Shown in pieces: positions 37,241-46,400 of a stretch of DNA of 64,000 bases. The position numbers were made by a program, and so were the translations under genes. Below the pieces are notes generated by a model. That model did no database searches and was not told the origin of the DNA. It saw only the letters and a list, made by a program, of their open reading frames with translations. Numbering within the stretch: the first letter of the stretch is position 1; every line of letters begins with the position of its first letter. Source of the stretch: Bradyrhizobium nivariense (GTDB lineage: Bacteria; Pseudomonadota; Alphaproteobacteria; Rhizobiales; Xanthobacteraceae); NCBI RefSeq assembly GCF_029846715.1, contig NZ_JARVWW010000001.1, forward strand, positions 186,001-250,000, in the 5' to 3' direction.

Positions 37241-38154
37241 AGTTTTACCCCGGCGCGCGCCGCGGCCTGCGCCACGTATTTCTGCGTCTGCTCGAACGCC
37301 CCCGTCAGCGCCTTCGCCTTCGACATGTCGCTGATCTCGGCGAAATGCGCCGCGACCGCGTCCGGGGTCCACTCGGACTCCGGCAGGTTGACGCCTTCGC
37401 TCTCGACGATCTTGATCACCGCGAACGAGCCGGCGCCAGCGCCCATGATGGTGCGGGTCGGCGCGTCCTCGCTCAGCATGTACTCGACCGCCGGCGTGAT
37501 CGCGTTCGGCTTCATCAACTGCAGCGCCTGCGGCGGCAGTAGCTCTTCCGTCATGCGGGTTGCCGCCGTCGGCGAGATGATGTTGACGCGGATGTCGGTC
37601 TTGCGGCCCTCTTCCGCCAGCACGTTCATCAGGCCGACCATGCCGGACTTGGCCGCACCGTAATTGGCCTGGCCGAAATTGCCGTAGAGGCCGGACGACG
37701 ACGTGGTCAGCACGATGCGGCCGTAGTTGCGGTCGCGCATGCCGGCCCAGGCCGCCTTGCAGCAGTAGAAGGTGCCGACGAGGTGGACGTCGAGCACCTT
37801 CTGGAAATCGGCCGCTTCCATCTTGCCGAACGACTTGTCGCGCAAAATGCCAGCATTGGCGCACAAGAGATCGACGCTGCCCCACTCCCTGGTGGCGCGC
37901 TCGACCATCGCGGTGACCTGCTCGAAATTCGAGACGTCGGCGCCGTCCGCCATCGCAGTGCCGCCGGCCTTGCGGATCTCCTCGACCACGGCTTCCGCGG
38001 GCGAAAGCGAACCGCCGCTGCCGTCGCGCGCGCCGCCGAAATCGTTGACCACGACTTTCGCGCCGCGGCTCGCCAATCCCAGCGCATGCGCCCGTCCGAG
38101 GCCGTTGCCCGCGCCGGTGACGATGGCGACGCGTCCGTCGAACCTGATTGCCAT
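37237..38154 (-). CDS. SDR oxidoreductase, 3-hydroxyacyl-CoA dehydrogenase-like (HSD17B4 type)
   Basis: The 305-residue protein has VTGAGNGLGRAHALGLASRG as cofactor loop, NAG in LLCANAG, and the catalytic Ser...Tyr-x3-Lys in TTSSSGLYGNFGQANYGAAK. The VVNDFGGARDGSGG segment and the extra C-terminal region are characteristic of the dehydrogenase unit of multifunctional (3R)-hydroxyacyl-CoA enzymes (HSD17B4/MFE2-type). Together with the MaoC gene two genes upstream it fits an acyl-CoA degradation path. Its stop overlaps the start of the flavoprotein gene. Confidence 0.92.
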   Translation of the reverse strand: MAIRFDGRVAIVTGAGNGLGRAHALGLASRGAKVVVNDFGGARDGSGGSLSPAEAVVEEIRKAGGTAMADGADVSNFEQVTAMVERATREWGSVDLLCANAGILRDKSFGKMEAADFQKVLDVHLVGTFYCCKAAWAGMRDRNYGRIVLTTSSSGLYGNFGQANYGAAKSGMVGLMNVLAEEGRKTDIRVNIISPTAATRMTEELLPPQALQLMKPNAITPAVEYMLSEDAPTRTIMGAGAGSFAVIKIVESEGVNLPESEWTPDAVAAHFAEISDMSKAKALTGAFEQTQKYVAQAAARAGVKL

Positions 38155-38178
38155 GAGTGTGCTTCCCGGATGTTAGAT

Positions 38179-38267
38179 CGTCATGGCCGGGCTTGACCCC
38201 GCCATCCATCAAATCGACAGGCTTTTTGAGCAGCGATGGATTGCCGGGTCAAGCCCGGCAATGACGG
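38179..38267. repeat. Palindromic intergenic repeat (family D)
   Basis: The left cgtcatggccgggcttgacc and the right gggtcaagcccggcaatgacg are inverse, with ccatcc/ggatgg inner arms. It lies between the MaoC and SDR genes and is a dispersed Bradyrhizobium-like type. Confidence 0.85.
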
Positions 38268-38273
38268 GCAGCG

Positions 38274-38753
38274 TCAGGCGAAATAGATCAACCCAAGCCA
38301 CTCCGCGACCAGCGCAGGCTTGTCCTCGCCTTCGATCTCCACCGTGACGTTGGTGCGCGACTGCAGCTCGTTCGGCTTGCGCAGCTTGGCTTCCGCCAGC
38401 ACGAAACGGCCGCGGACGCGTTTTCCCGAACGCACCGGCGAGATGAAGCGCAGCTTGTCGAAACCGTAGTTGACACCCATCGTGGTGCCCGCGATGACGG
38501 GCATCACTTCATAGGACATGATCGACAGCAGCGACATCGTCAGGAAACCGTGCGCGATGGTGGTGCCGAACGCGGTTTCCTTCCTGGCTCTTTCAGGGTC
38601 GACGTGAATGAACTGATGATCCTCGATCACGTCGGCATAGGTATCGATGCGGGGCTGGTCGATCAGGTGCCACGACGATACGCCGATCTCCTTGCCGACC
38701 ATGGCCTGATAGGCCTGAAGCGTCATCGGCGGCTTCTTCCAGACTTCGTTCAC
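38274..38753 (-). CDS. MaoC-family (R)-specific enoyl-CoA hydratase-like protein
   Basis: The 159-residue single hot-dog protein has the MaoC hydratase catalytic segment TYADVIEDHQFIHVDPERAR, with the Asp and His of the hydratase pair, and FGTTIAHGFLTMSLLSIM. It hydrates 2-enoyl-CoA to (R)-3-hydroxyacyl-CoA, which would feed the SDR downstream. The start is ambiguous. GTG 38753 directly follows the stop of the synthetase gene; ATG 38726, with GGAAG about 9 bases before it, would give a 150-residue protein. Confidence 0.9.
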   Translation of the reverse strand: MNEVWKKPPMTLQAYQAMVGKEIGVSSWHLIDQPRIDTYADVIEDHQFIHVDPERARKETAFGTTIAHGFLTMSLLSIMSYEVMPVIAGTTMGVNYGFDKLRFISPVRSGKRVRGRFVLAEAKLRKPNELQSRTNVTVEIEGEDKPALVAEWLGLIYFA

Positions 38754-40472
38754 TTAGGTCTCACTCCGTGTTTTCGGCAGCTCCGGAAAATCCTCTTCGC
38801 GGAATTCGCGGCCGCGCAGGGGGTCATTGCGGTCGTCGTCGCGCTCCAGCCGTCGGAGCTGGACGCGGCGGATCTTTCCCGAGATCGTCTTCGGCAGCTC
38901 GGTGACGATTTCGAGGCGGCGGATGCGCTTGAACGGCGCAAGGCGCGTGTGCAGATGCTTGAAGATGGAGAGGGCCGTCGCCGGCGAGCGCTCCGCGCCG
39001 GAAATCAGCAGCACGAAGGCCTTGGGGATCGCGAGCCGGATCGGATCGGGGCTTGGTACCACGGCGGCTTCTGCGACCAGTTCATGCTCGAGCAACACGC
39101 TCTCGAGCTCGAACGGGCTGATCCGATAGTCGGAGGATTTGAAGACATCGTCGGACCGGCCGACGAAGGTGAGATAGCCATCCTCATCCTCGAACACGAC
39201 GTCGCCGCTACGATAGAGCTCGCCTTCGGCGCCGGACAGCGTACCGTCGTCGCCCTGATAGCCCTGCATCAGGCCGGCGGGATGCTGAGTGCCCAACAGC
39301 AGCGTCACCTCACCCTCCTTGGCAGGGTTGCCGTCGGCGTCGCTGACCTGCACGCGGTAGCCCGGAAGCGGCCGGCCCATCGAGCCGACCTTGATCTGTT
39401 GCCCCGGCGAGTTGCCGGCGAGCGCGGTCGTTTCAGTCTGGCCGTAACCGTCGCGGATGGTGAGCCCCCAGGCGGCCCGCACCTGATCGATCACCTCCGG
39501 ATTGAGCGGCTCGCCGGCACCGCAGACCTCGCGCAGCGCCACCTTGAACGACGCAAGGTTCTCCTGAATGAACAGCCGCCACACCGTCGGCGGCGCGCAC
39601 AGCGTGGTGACGCCGCAGCGGCCGATGGTGGCAAGCAGGCCCTTGGCGTCGAAGCGCGGCTGGTTGACCACAAACACGGTCGCGCCCGCGTTCCACGGCG
39701 CGAAGAAGCAGCTCCAGGCGTGCTTGGCCCAGCCGGGCGAGGAGATGTTGAGATGGACGTCGCCGGGTTTCAGTCCGATCCAGTACATGGTCGATAGATG
39801 ACCGACGGGATAACTGCGCTGGCTATGCCGCACCAGTTTTGGTTTTGCGGTCGTGCCCGAGGTGAAATAGAGCAGCATCGCGTCGTCGGCGTGGGTCGGA
39901 CCATCGGGCGCAAAACTCTCCGAAGCCTTCGCCGCATCGTCGTACGAAAGCCAGCCATCGGACTCAACGCCAACGACGATGCGGACGATGTTCTCCGCAC
40001 CAAGGCTGGTGAATTTTGCGATCTGATCCTGCGCGGCCACCACGGCCTTCGCCTTGCCGCGATCGAGCCGGTCACGCAGTTCGTCTGCGGTGAGCAACGT
40101 GGTCGCGGGGATCACGACGACGCCGAGCTTCATCGCGGCCAGCATCGTCTCCCACAGCGGAACAACATTGCCGAGCAGCAGCAACAGATGATCGCCGCGC
40201 TTCAGGCCCCGCGAGCGGAGGAAGTTCGCGACCTGGTTGGAGCGGCGCGAGAGCGCTGCAAAGGACAATTTGGTCTGCCGGTCCTGCGCAGCATCGACGA
40301 TCCAGAGCGCAGGACGATCCTTGACGTCCGCATTCGCCGCCAGCTCGGCGTCGAACCAGTCGAGCGCCCAGTTGAAAGGAACCGGATCGGGCCAGCGGAA
40401 GCCTTTGACCGCTGTCTCGTAATCCGTGCGGTTGTGAAGCAGAAACGCGCGCGCTTCCTGAAATGTCGTCAT
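38754..40472 (-). CDS. Acyl-CoA synthetase (AMP-forming), medium/short-chain type
   Basis: The 572-residue ligase activates a carboxylic acid with ATP and CoA. LYFTSGTTAKPKLVRHS is the phosphate loop, DGYGQTETTALAGN the adenine-binding motif, YRSGDVVFEDEDGYLTFVGR the core hinge region and PKTISGKIRRVQLR the C-terminal catalytic lysine segment. The family is that of acetyl/propionyl/isobutyryl and medium-chain CoA ligases. Its ATG (40470-40472) overlaps the TGA of mmsB as TGATG, so it is tied to valine/isobutyrate catabolism; isobutyrate or a related short acid is a reasonable substrate guess. Confidence 0.92.
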   Translation of the reverse strand: MTTFQEARAFLLHNRTDYETAVKGFRWPDPVPFNWALDWFDAELAANADVKDRPALWIVDAAQDRQTKLSFAALSRRSNQVANFLRSRGLKRGDHLLLLLGNVVPLWETMLAAMKLGVVVIPATTLLTADELRDRLDRGKAKAVVAAQDQIAKFTSLGAENIVRIVVGVESDGWLSYDDAAKASESFAPDGPTHADDAMLLYFTSGTTAKPKLVRHSQRSYPVGHLSTMYWIGLKPGDVHLNISSPGWAKHAWSCFFAPWNAGATVFVVNQPRFDAKGLLATIGRCGVTTLCAPPTVWRLFIQENLASFKVALREVCGAGEPLNPEVIDQVRAAWGLTIRDGYGQTETTALAGNSPGQQIKVGSMGRPLPGYRVQVSDADGNPAKEGEVTLLLGTQHPAGLMQGYQGDDGTLSGAEGELYRSGDVVFEDEDGYLTFVGRSDDVFKSSDYRISPFELESVLLEHELVAEAAVVPSPDPIRLAIPKAFVLLISGAERSPATALSIFKHLHTRLAPFKRIRRLEIVTELPKTISGKIRRVQLRRLERDDDRNDPLRGREFREEDFPELPKTRSET

Positions 40473-41362
40473 CAAACTTTCCCGGCCAGCCCCCTAACGT
40501 GCTTGATAATCCCGGAAAAATCCACCCCGCCCTGGCCGGCTGCGTCGAAGGACTGATAGAGCTCCTGCGCATGCTTGCCGAGCGGCGTCGCCGCACCCGC
40601 GGCCTTCGCGGCGTCCTGCGCCAGCGTCAGATCCTTCACCATCAGCGCCGAGGCAAAACCCGGCTTGTAATCGTTGTTGGCCGGCGAGGTCGGCACCGGG
40701 CCCGGAACCGGACAATAGGTCGTGAGCGACCAGCACTGGCCCGACGAGGTCGAGGCAACGTCGAACAGCGCCTGATGCGAGAGACCGAGCTTCTCAGCCA
40801 ACGCAAACGCCTCGCTCACCGCGATCATGGAAATGCCGAGGATCATGTTGTTGCAGATTTTTGCCGCCTGGCCCGCGCCGGCGCCGCCGCAATGCACGAT
40901 CTTCTTGCCCATGTTCTCCAGCACGGGCTTTGCCGCCGCAAACGCGGCGTCATCGCCGCCGCACATGAAGGTCAGCGTCGCACCCTTTGCACCGCCCGTG
41001 CCGCCGGAGACCGGCGCGTCGACGGAAAGCACGCCGTTGCTGGCGGCCAGCGCATGCGCCTGGCGCGCACTTTCGACGTCGATGGTGGAAGAATCGATGA
41101 TCAGCGCGCCCTTGGTCATGGCGGGAACGACCTCGTTCCAGACGCCGAGCACATGCTTGCCGGCCGGCAGCATGGTGACGACGACGTCGGCACCCTTCAC
41201 CGCGCCCGCTGCGCTGTCGGCGATGCCGGCGCCATCGGCCTTGGCCTGGTTGCGGGAGGCCTCGGCGAGGTCGAACGCCGCCACCTTGTGGCCGGCCTTG
41301 ACGAGATTGGCCGCCATCGGGCCGCCCATGTTGCCGAGACCGATGAATGCGATCGTGGCCAT
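40472..41362 (-). CDS. mmsB: 3-hydroxyisobutyrate dehydrogenase
   Basis: The 296-residue NAD-dependent enzyme oxidises 3-hydroxyisobutyrate to methylmalonate semialdehyde. TIAFIGLGNMGGPMAANLVK is the family's N-terminal fingerprint, DAPVSGGTGGAKGATLTFM the substrate-binding loop, and GAGQAAKICNNMILGISM holds the catalytic lysine. With the hydrolase upstream and mmsA it forms the valine pathway. Its stop overlaps the start of the acyl-CoA synthetase gene. Confidence 0.95.
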   Translation of the reverse strand: MATIAFIGLGNMGGPMAANLVKAGHKVAAFDLAEASRNQAKADGAGIADSAAGAVKGADVVVTMLPAGKHVLGVWNEVVPAMTKGALIIDSSTIDVESARQAHALAASNGVLSVDAPVSGGTGGAKGATLTFMCGGDDAAFAAAKPVLENMGKKIVHCGGAGAGQAAKICNNMILGISMIAVSEAFALAEKLGLSHQALFDVASTSSGQCWSLTTYCPVPGPVPTSPANNDYKPGFASALMVKDLTLAQDAAKAAGAATPLGKHAQELYQSFDAAGQGGVDFSGIIKHVRGLAGKV

Positions 41363-41393
41363 CTCAATGTCCTCCCGTGATGCGTCTCGTTGA

Positions 41394-42461
41394 TTAGTTG
41401 AACTTCAATTCGTCGGCGCCGATCTCGGCGAGATACGGCGCAAGCATGTCCGGCGTGACGTCCTCAATCCGCGGCGGCGACCAGGTCGGATTGCGATCCT
41501 TGTCGATCACGGCGGCGCGTACGCCCTCGCGAAAATCGTCGCTGCGGAAGACCTCCAGCGCGGCGCGATATTCGCGCACGAGGCACTCCTCCAGGCTCGA
41601 CGCCGTGCGCGCGAGCCGCAAAAGCTTCAGTGTGACCACCATGCCGCGCGGCGACTTCTCATTGAGCGTCTTCAATGTCGCATGGGCGAACTCCGAGCCG
41701 TCGCGCTTGAGCGCAGCGAAAATGTCCTCCATGCGGCCGAAACCGAACAATGCGTCGATCGTCGCCTGCTTGGCTGCCACCGGCCCCGCAGCCTCGCCGG
41801 TCGCAAAGCCGTTGACGAGCTTGCTGACATCGGCCGCGTCCGCACCGGAGCTAACTTTCGTCAACGCCTCGCGCAGCGCCGGCCATTTGGCCGCCGGCAC
41901 GACGGCATCAGCGAATTTCGCGTGGGTAGCATCCGGCCCATTCATGGTCTGGCCGGTCAGGCCGAAATAGGTGCCGATCTCGCCGGGCGAACGCGAGAGT
42001 AGCCAGGTGCCGCCGACATCGGGGAAGAAGCCAAGCCCGACCTCGGGCATCGCGAGCCTGGTGCGGTCGGTGACGACGCGATGGCTCGCATGGGCCGACA
42101 GTCCGACGCCGCCGCCCATCACGATGCCGTCCATGAAGGCGACATAGGGTTTTGGCAGCTTCTTGATCCGGGCGTTGAGGATGTACTCTTCCCGCCACAG
42201 GATCTTGCCGAGGTCGCCGTCGGCCTTCGAGCTCTCCCAGAGCGCGCGGATGTCGCCGCCGGCACACAGGCCGCGCTCACCGGCACCTTCCAGCAGGATC
42301 ACAGCAACCGCGGGGTCGGCTTCGAAGCGGTCGAGCGCCTTGTCGATGTCGCGAAACATCTCAAGCGTCACGGCATTGATCGCCTTGGGGCGGTTGAGCC
42401 TGATAACGCCGGCCGAGCCCTCGACCCGTGCGACCAGATCGCCCTCTTCCATACCACTCAT
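41394..42461 (-). CDS. 3-hydroxyisobutyryl-CoA hydrolase / enoyl-CoA hydratase family
   Basis: The 355-residue crotonase-fold protein has the longer C-terminus of 3-hydroxyisobutyryl-CoA hydrolases. LEGAGERGLCAGGDIRALWE is the oxyanion region, and FMDGIVMGGGVGLSAHASHR and AMPEVGLGFFPDVGGTWLLS carry the catalytic Glu and Asp. It releases 3-hydroxyisobutyrate, the mmsB substrate. The start overlaps the stop of the acyl-CoA dehydrogenase gene (ATGA at 42458-42461), so they are coupled. The gap to mmsB is 31 bases. Confidence 0.93.
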   Translation of the reverse strand: MSGMEEGDLVARVEGSAGVIRLNRPKAINAVTLEMFRDIDKALDRFEADPAVAVILLEGAGERGLCAGGDIRALWESSKADGDLGKILWREEYILNARIKKLPKPYVAFMDGIVMGGGVGLSAHASHRVVTDRTRLAMPEVGLGFFPDVGGTWLLSRSPGEIGTYFGLTGQTMNGPDATHAKFADAVVPAAKWPALREALTKVSSGADAADVSKLVNGFATGEAAGPVAAKQATIDALFGFGRMEDIFAALKRDGSEFAHATLKTLNEKSPRGMVVTLKLLRLARTASSLEECLVREYRAALEVFRSDDFREGVRAAVIDKDRNPTWSPPRIEDVTPDMLAPYLAEIGADELKFN

Positions 42462-43603
42462 CGGGCGCCCTCGATCAATTTGCGCGCCACGATCAGCCGC
42501 ATGATTTCATTGGTGCCTTCGAGAATCTGGTGCACGCGCAAATCGCGCACGATCTTCTCGATGCCGTATTCGCTGAGATAGCCGTAGCCGCCATGAAGCT
42601 GGAGCGCCTGGTTGGCGACCTCGAAGCCGGCATCCGTGCCAAAACGCTTGGCCATCGCACAGAGCATCGTGGCATCCGGGTCCTTACGGTCCAGCGCCGC
42701 CGCGGCGCGCCACAAAAAGGTGCGCGCGGCCTCGAGCTCGATCGCCATGTCGGCGAGCTTAAATTGCAGCGCCTGGAATTCGTCGAGGCGCTTTCCAAAA
42801 GCCTTGCGCTCCTTCATGTAGGCGCGCGCCTTGTCGAGCGCAGTCTGCGCGCCACCGAGCGAGCACGCCGTGATGTTGAGACGCCCGCCGTCGAGGCCCG
42901 CCATCGCGATCTTGAATCCGACGCCCTCCTCGCTCAGCCGGTTGGCGACCGGCACGCGGGCGTTCTCGAAGATCACCGCGCGGGTCGGCTGCGCGTTCCA
43001 GCCCATCTTGCGCTCGTTGGCGCCGAAGGAGACGCCCGGCGTCTTGCCGTCGATCACAAGCGTCGAGATGCCGCCGGGGCCGTCGGCGCCAGTGCGAACC
43101 ATCGCGACCAGGAGATCGGTGCCGCCGGCACCTGAGATAAACTGCTTCTGGCCGTTGAGGACATAATGATCGCCGTCGCGCACCGCGCGGGTACGCAGCG
43201 CCGCCGCGTCGGAGCCGGCGCCCGGCTCGGTCAGGCAGTAGCTCGCGATCAGCTCCATGGTGCAGAGTTTTGGCAGCCATTTCTGGCGCTGGGTATCGCT
43301 GCCATAGGCATCGATCATCCAGGACGCCATGTTGTGGATGGAGATGAAGGCCGAGGTGGTCGGACAGCCTGTCGCCAGCGCCTCGAAGATCAGCGCCGCG
43401 TCGAACCGCGTCATGGCGGAGCCACCGACATCCTCGCGGATGTAGATGCCGCCCATACCGAGCGTGGCGGCCTCGCGCATGACTTCGACGGGGAAATGCT
43501 TCTCCTCGTCCCAGCGCAACGCGTGCGGCGCGATCCTCGAAGCCGCAAACGCCATCGCCATGTCGCGAACCGCGACCTGATCCTCGTTCAGAGCGAACTG
43601 CAT
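42458..43603 (-). CDS. Acyl-CoA dehydrogenase, isobutyryl-CoA type
   Basis: The 381-residue FAD enzyme oxidises a branched acyl-CoA to the enoyl form. SYCLTEPGAGSDAAALRTRA and KQFISGAGGTDLLVAM are family signatures, and GGYGYLSEYGIEKIVRDLRV followed by EGTNEIMRLIVAR holds the C-terminal motif. Its place in the operon before the 3-hydroxyisobutyryl-CoA hydrolase argues for isobutyryl-CoA as substrate (ACAD8-like). It overlaps the hydrolase gene by 4 bases. A repeat separates it from mmsA. Confidence 0.95.
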   Translation of the reverse strand: MQFALNEDQVAVRDMAMAFAASRIAPHALRWDEEKHFPVEVMREAATLGMGGIYIREDVGGSAMTRFDAALIFEALATGCPTTSAFISIHNMASWMIDAYGSDTQRQKWLPKLCTMELIASYCLTEPGAGSDAAALRTRAVRDGDHYVLNGQKQFISGAGGTDLLVAMVRTGADGPGGISTLVIDGKTPGVSFGANERKMGWNAQPTRAVIFENARVPVANRLSEEGVGFKIAMAGLDGGRLNITACSLGGAQTALDKARAYMKERKAFGKRLDEFQALQFKLADMAIELEAARTFLWRAAAALDRKDPDATMLCAMAKRFGTDAGFEVANQALQLHGGYGYLSEYGIEKIVRDLRVHQILEGTNEIMRLIVARKLIEGAR

Positions 43604-43629
43604 CGTTGCCGCCTGTCGCCTTTACTCGT

Positions 43630-43720
43630 TCGTCATTGCGAGCGCAGCGAAGCAATCCAGCATCCCTCCGCGGAGACAGTCTGGATTGCTTCGTCGCAAG
43701 AGCTCCTCGCAATGACGGTG
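43630..43720. repeat. Palindromic intergenic repeat (family E)
   Basis: The left end cgtcattgcgagcgcagcga and the right end tcctcgcaatgacg are inverse, with aagcaatccag/ctggattgctt as inner arms. The element type is widespread. It splits the mmsA and acyl-CoA dehydrogenase genes. Confidence 0.88.
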
Positions 43721-43727
43721 GACGAAA

Positions 43728-45224
43728 TCACTTCATCAGCGGGATCGAGAACTCCGCGCCTTCCTTGACGCCGGACGGCCAGCGCGAGGTCACCGTCTTG
43801 GTCTTGGTGTAGAAGCGGACCGAGTCCGGGCCGTGCTGGTTGAGATCGCCAAAGCCCGACTTCTTCCAGCCGCCGAAGGTGTAATAGGCGATCGGCACCG
43901 GGATCGGTACGTTGATCCCGACCATGCCGACGTTGACCTTGGCCGCGAAATCGCGCGCCGCGTCGCCGTCGCGGGTGAAGATGGCAACGCCGTTGCCATA
44001 ATCATGCTCCGACGGCAGCGCCAGCGCTTCCTTGTAGTCGTGCGCGCGCACGACCGAGAGCACCGGGCCAAAAATCTCTTCCTTGTAGATCCGCATGTCC
44101 TTGGTGACGTTGTCGAACAGCGAGCCGCCGAGATAGAAGCCGTTCTCGTAGCCCTGCATCTTGAAGCCGCGGCCGTCGACGGCAAGCGTCGCGCCTTCCT
44201 TGATGCCGATGTCGATGTAGCCCTTGACCTTCTCGACTGCCTCGCGCGTCACCAGCGGACCGTAGTCGGCGGACGGATCGATCGAGGTGCCGATCTTGAG
44301 CGACTCGACGCGCGGGACCAGCTTTTCCATCAGGCGGTCGGCGGTGGACTTGCCGACCGGGACCGCGACAGACACGGCCATGCAGCGTTCGCCGGCCGAA
44401 CCGTAGCCGGCACCGATCAGTGCGTCGACCGCCTGATCCATGTCGGCGTCGGGCATGATGATGGCGTGGTTCTTGGCGCCGCCAAAGCACTGGCAGCGCT
44501 TGCCGGTCTGCGCGGCGCGCTCGTAGATGTATTGCGCGATCGGCGTGGAGCCGACGAAGCCGACGGCCTTGATATCGGGATCGTCGAGGATGGCGTCGAC
44601 CGCTTCCTTGTCGCCGTTGACGACATTCAGGATGCCAGCCGGCAGGCCCGCCTCGATCATCAGCTCGGCGAGCATCATCGGCACGCCGGGATCGCGCTCC
44701 GACGGCTTCAGGATGAAGGCGTTGCCGCAGGCGATCGCGGGCGCAAACTTCCACATCGGGATCATCGCCGGGAAATTGAACGGCGTGATGCCGGCAACGA
44801 CGCCGAGCGCCTGGCGCATGGAGTAGATGTCGATGCCGGGGCCGGCGCCTTCGGTGTACTCGCCCTTCATCAGATGCGGGATGCCGCAGGCGAATTCCGC
44901 GACCTCGAGGCCGCGCTGGATGTCGCCCTTGGCGTCAGGCACGGTTTTGCCGTGCTCGCGGGCGAGCAGCTCGGCGAGCTTGTCGTAGTCGCGCTGCACC
45001 AGCTCGACGAACTTCATCATGACGCGGGCGCGGCGCTGCGGATTGGTCGCGGCCCATTCCGGCTGTGCGGCGCGGCCGTTTTCCACGGCGGCGCGGACCT
45101 CGGCCTTGGACGCCAGCGCCACCTTGGCCTGGACGTCACCGGTCATCGGCTCGAAAACGTCGGCGGTGCGGCCCGAGGTGCCCTTGACCTCCTTGCCACC
45201 GATGAAATGTCCGATTGAACGCAT
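43728..45224 (-). CDS. mmsA: Methylmalonate-semialdehyde dehydrogenase (CoA-acylating)
   Basis: The 498-residue aldehyde dehydrogenase converts methylmalonate semialdehyde to propionyl-CoA in valine catabolism. GITPFNFPAMIPMWKFAPAI and FGGAKNHAIIMPDADMD are family blocks, and the catalytic cysteine is in SAGERCMAVSVAV. The C-terminal part has GFGDLNQHGPDSVRFYTKTK. The ATG at 45224 is preceded by AAGGAG, which excludes the longer frame to 45296. It is divergent from a LysR gene; a palindrome at 45265-45293 between them is a likely operator. Confidence 0.95.
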   Translation of the reverse strand: MRSIGHFIGGKEVKGTSGRTADVFEPMTGDVQAKVALASKAEVRAAVENGRAAQPEWAATNPQRRARVMMKFVELVQRDYDKLAELLAREHGKTVPDAKGDIQRGLEVAEFACGIPHLMKGEYTEGAGPGIDIYSMRQALGVVAGITPFNFPAMIPMWKFAPAIACGNAFILKPSERDPGVPMMLAELMIEAGLPAGILNVVNGDKEAVDAILDDPDIKAVGFVGSTPIAQYIYERAAQTGKRCQCFGGAKNHAIIMPDADMDQAVDALIGAGYGSAGERCMAVSVAVPVGKSTADRLMEKLVPRVESLKIGTSIDPSADYGPLVTREAVEKVKGYIDIGIKEGATLAVDGRGFKMQGYENGFYLGGSLFDNVTKDMRIYKEEIFGPVLSVVRAHDYKEALALPSEHDYGNGVAIFTRDGDAARDFAAKVNVGMVGINVPIPVPIAYYTFGGWKKSGFGDLNQHGPDSVRFYTKTKTVTSRWPSGVKEGAEFSIPLMK

Positions 45225-45264
45225 GGAATAATCTCCTTGGAAGTCGAGCCCGATCGCTTTGACA

Positions 45265-45293
45265 AATCCTATCAACCTGCATTTTATAGGATT
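45265..45293. promoter_or_regulatory. Inverted repeat between mmsA and LysR gene, candidate LysR operator
   Basis: Exact 8-base arms aatcctat (45265-45272) and ataggatt (45286-45293) are separated by 13 bases, a layout that suits a LysR-type dimer. It overlaps a TTGACA (45259-45264) and a TATA-like segment on the + strand, so binding would block the regulator's own promoter and could act on mmsA. The role is inferred. Confidence 0.55.
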
Positions 45294-45327
45294 CAAGTCT
45301 GAGATAATGCACCATAGATGTGCGAAA

Positions 45328-46236
45328 ATGCTGGATCAAGGCGCGATCGACTGGGACGACTTCCGCTTCGTGCTGGCCATCGTGCGGGGCGGCTCGGTGT
45401 CGGCTGCCGCAAAACAGCTCGGGGTGGACCATGCCACGGTGATCCGCCGGGTCGATCGGCTGGAAAAACACCTCTCGGCAAAGCTGTTTGACCGCCGCAA
45501 GACCGGCTATCTCCTGACCGAGGCCGGCCAGCGCGTCGCCGATAGCGCGGAGGCGATGGAATCGACCATCGTCGCCAACCAGGAACAGGTCGGCGGCTCG
45601 GTCGCGCGGCTGACCGGCACGGTGCGGATCGGTGCCCCCGACGGTTTTGGCACCGCCTTCCTGGCGCCACGGCTCGGAGCCTTCGCCGACCGGTATCCCG
45701 ATCTCGACCTGCAACTTGTGGCTACCGCGCGGCTGTTCAGTCTCTCCAAGCGCGAGGCGGACATCGCCATCAGCCTGACGATGCCGAAGGAGGGCCGGAT
45801 CGTCGGACGCAAGCTGCTCGACTACAAGCTCGGGCTTTATGCCGCACCCGCCTATCTCGACCGCTTCCCGACGATCACCTCGCGCGAAATGCTGCCGCAG
45901 CATCGCTTCGTCGGCTATATCGAGGAGCTCCTGTTCACGCCCGAACTCGACTATCTGCCGCAGGTCTCGCCGCGGATTTCCGCGCGCCTGCGCAGCGCCA
46001 ATCTGATCGCGCAACTCAATGCCACGCTCGCCGGCTTCGGTATCGCCGTGCTGCCGCACTTCATGGCGGCCGACTATCCGCAGCTTGTTGCGGTGCTAAC
46101 GAAAGAGGTCTCGATCACCCGCACCTTCTGGATGCTGATGCACGCCGACAGCAAGGACCTCGCGCGGATCAGGGCTGTAGCGGATTATATTTCCGAGATT
46201 GTGGAGCGCGAGCGGGCGCTGTTTGCGGGAAGGTAG
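45328..46236 (+). CDS. LysR-family regulator, probable mmsA regulator
   Basis: The 302-residue protein begins MLDQGAIDWDDFRFVLAIVR. The winged helix-turn-helix has GSVSAAAKQLGVDHATVIRR, where VDHATVIRR is typical of a LysR subset, and the effector domain follows. It is divergent from the mmsA gene and probably regulates it. Start options are ATG 45328 (used), ATG 45307 and an earlier ATG at 45259. Confidence 0.9.
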   Translation: MLDQGAIDWDDFRFVLAIVRGGSVSAAAKQLGVDHATVIRRVDRLEKHLSAKLFDRRKTGYLLTEAGQRVADSAEAMESTIVANQEQVGGSVARLTGTVRIGAPDGFGTAFLAPRLGAFADRYPDLDLQLVATARLFSLSKREADIAISLTMPKEGRIVGRKLLDYKLGLYAAPAYLDRFPTITSREMLPQHRFVGYIEELLFTPELDYLPQVSPRISARLRSANLIAQLNATLAGFGIAVLPHFMAADYPQLVAVLTKEVSITRTFWMLMHADSKDLARIRAVADYISEIVERERALFAGR

Positions 46237-46266
46237 AATTTACAGGGGGAGGAGCACGACTGCCGC

Positions 46267-46373
46267 ACCCTCATGGAGAGGAGGCGCGAAGCGCCGTCTC
46301 GAACCATGCAGGCCAACATCTCACCCGCGGCCATCCTTCGAGACGACCGCTTCGCGGTCTCCTCAGGATGAGG
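46267..46373. repeat. Palindromic intergenic repeat (family F)
   Basis: The left ccctcatggagaggaggcgc and the right gcggtctcctcaggatgagg are near-inverse, with cgtctcgaa/ttcgagacg as inner arms. It lies after the LysR gene and before the TetR gene. Confidence 0.8.
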
Positions 46374-46400
46374 TCCGGAGCCCATGGCTGTCGCTAGTCG

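Noticed and set aside
36020..38212. 730-codon open frame spanning the flavoprotein and the SDR
   Set aside because: Only the part downstream of 37240 looks like a protein. The rest is the third-frame shadow of the SDR, a common GC-rich artefact.
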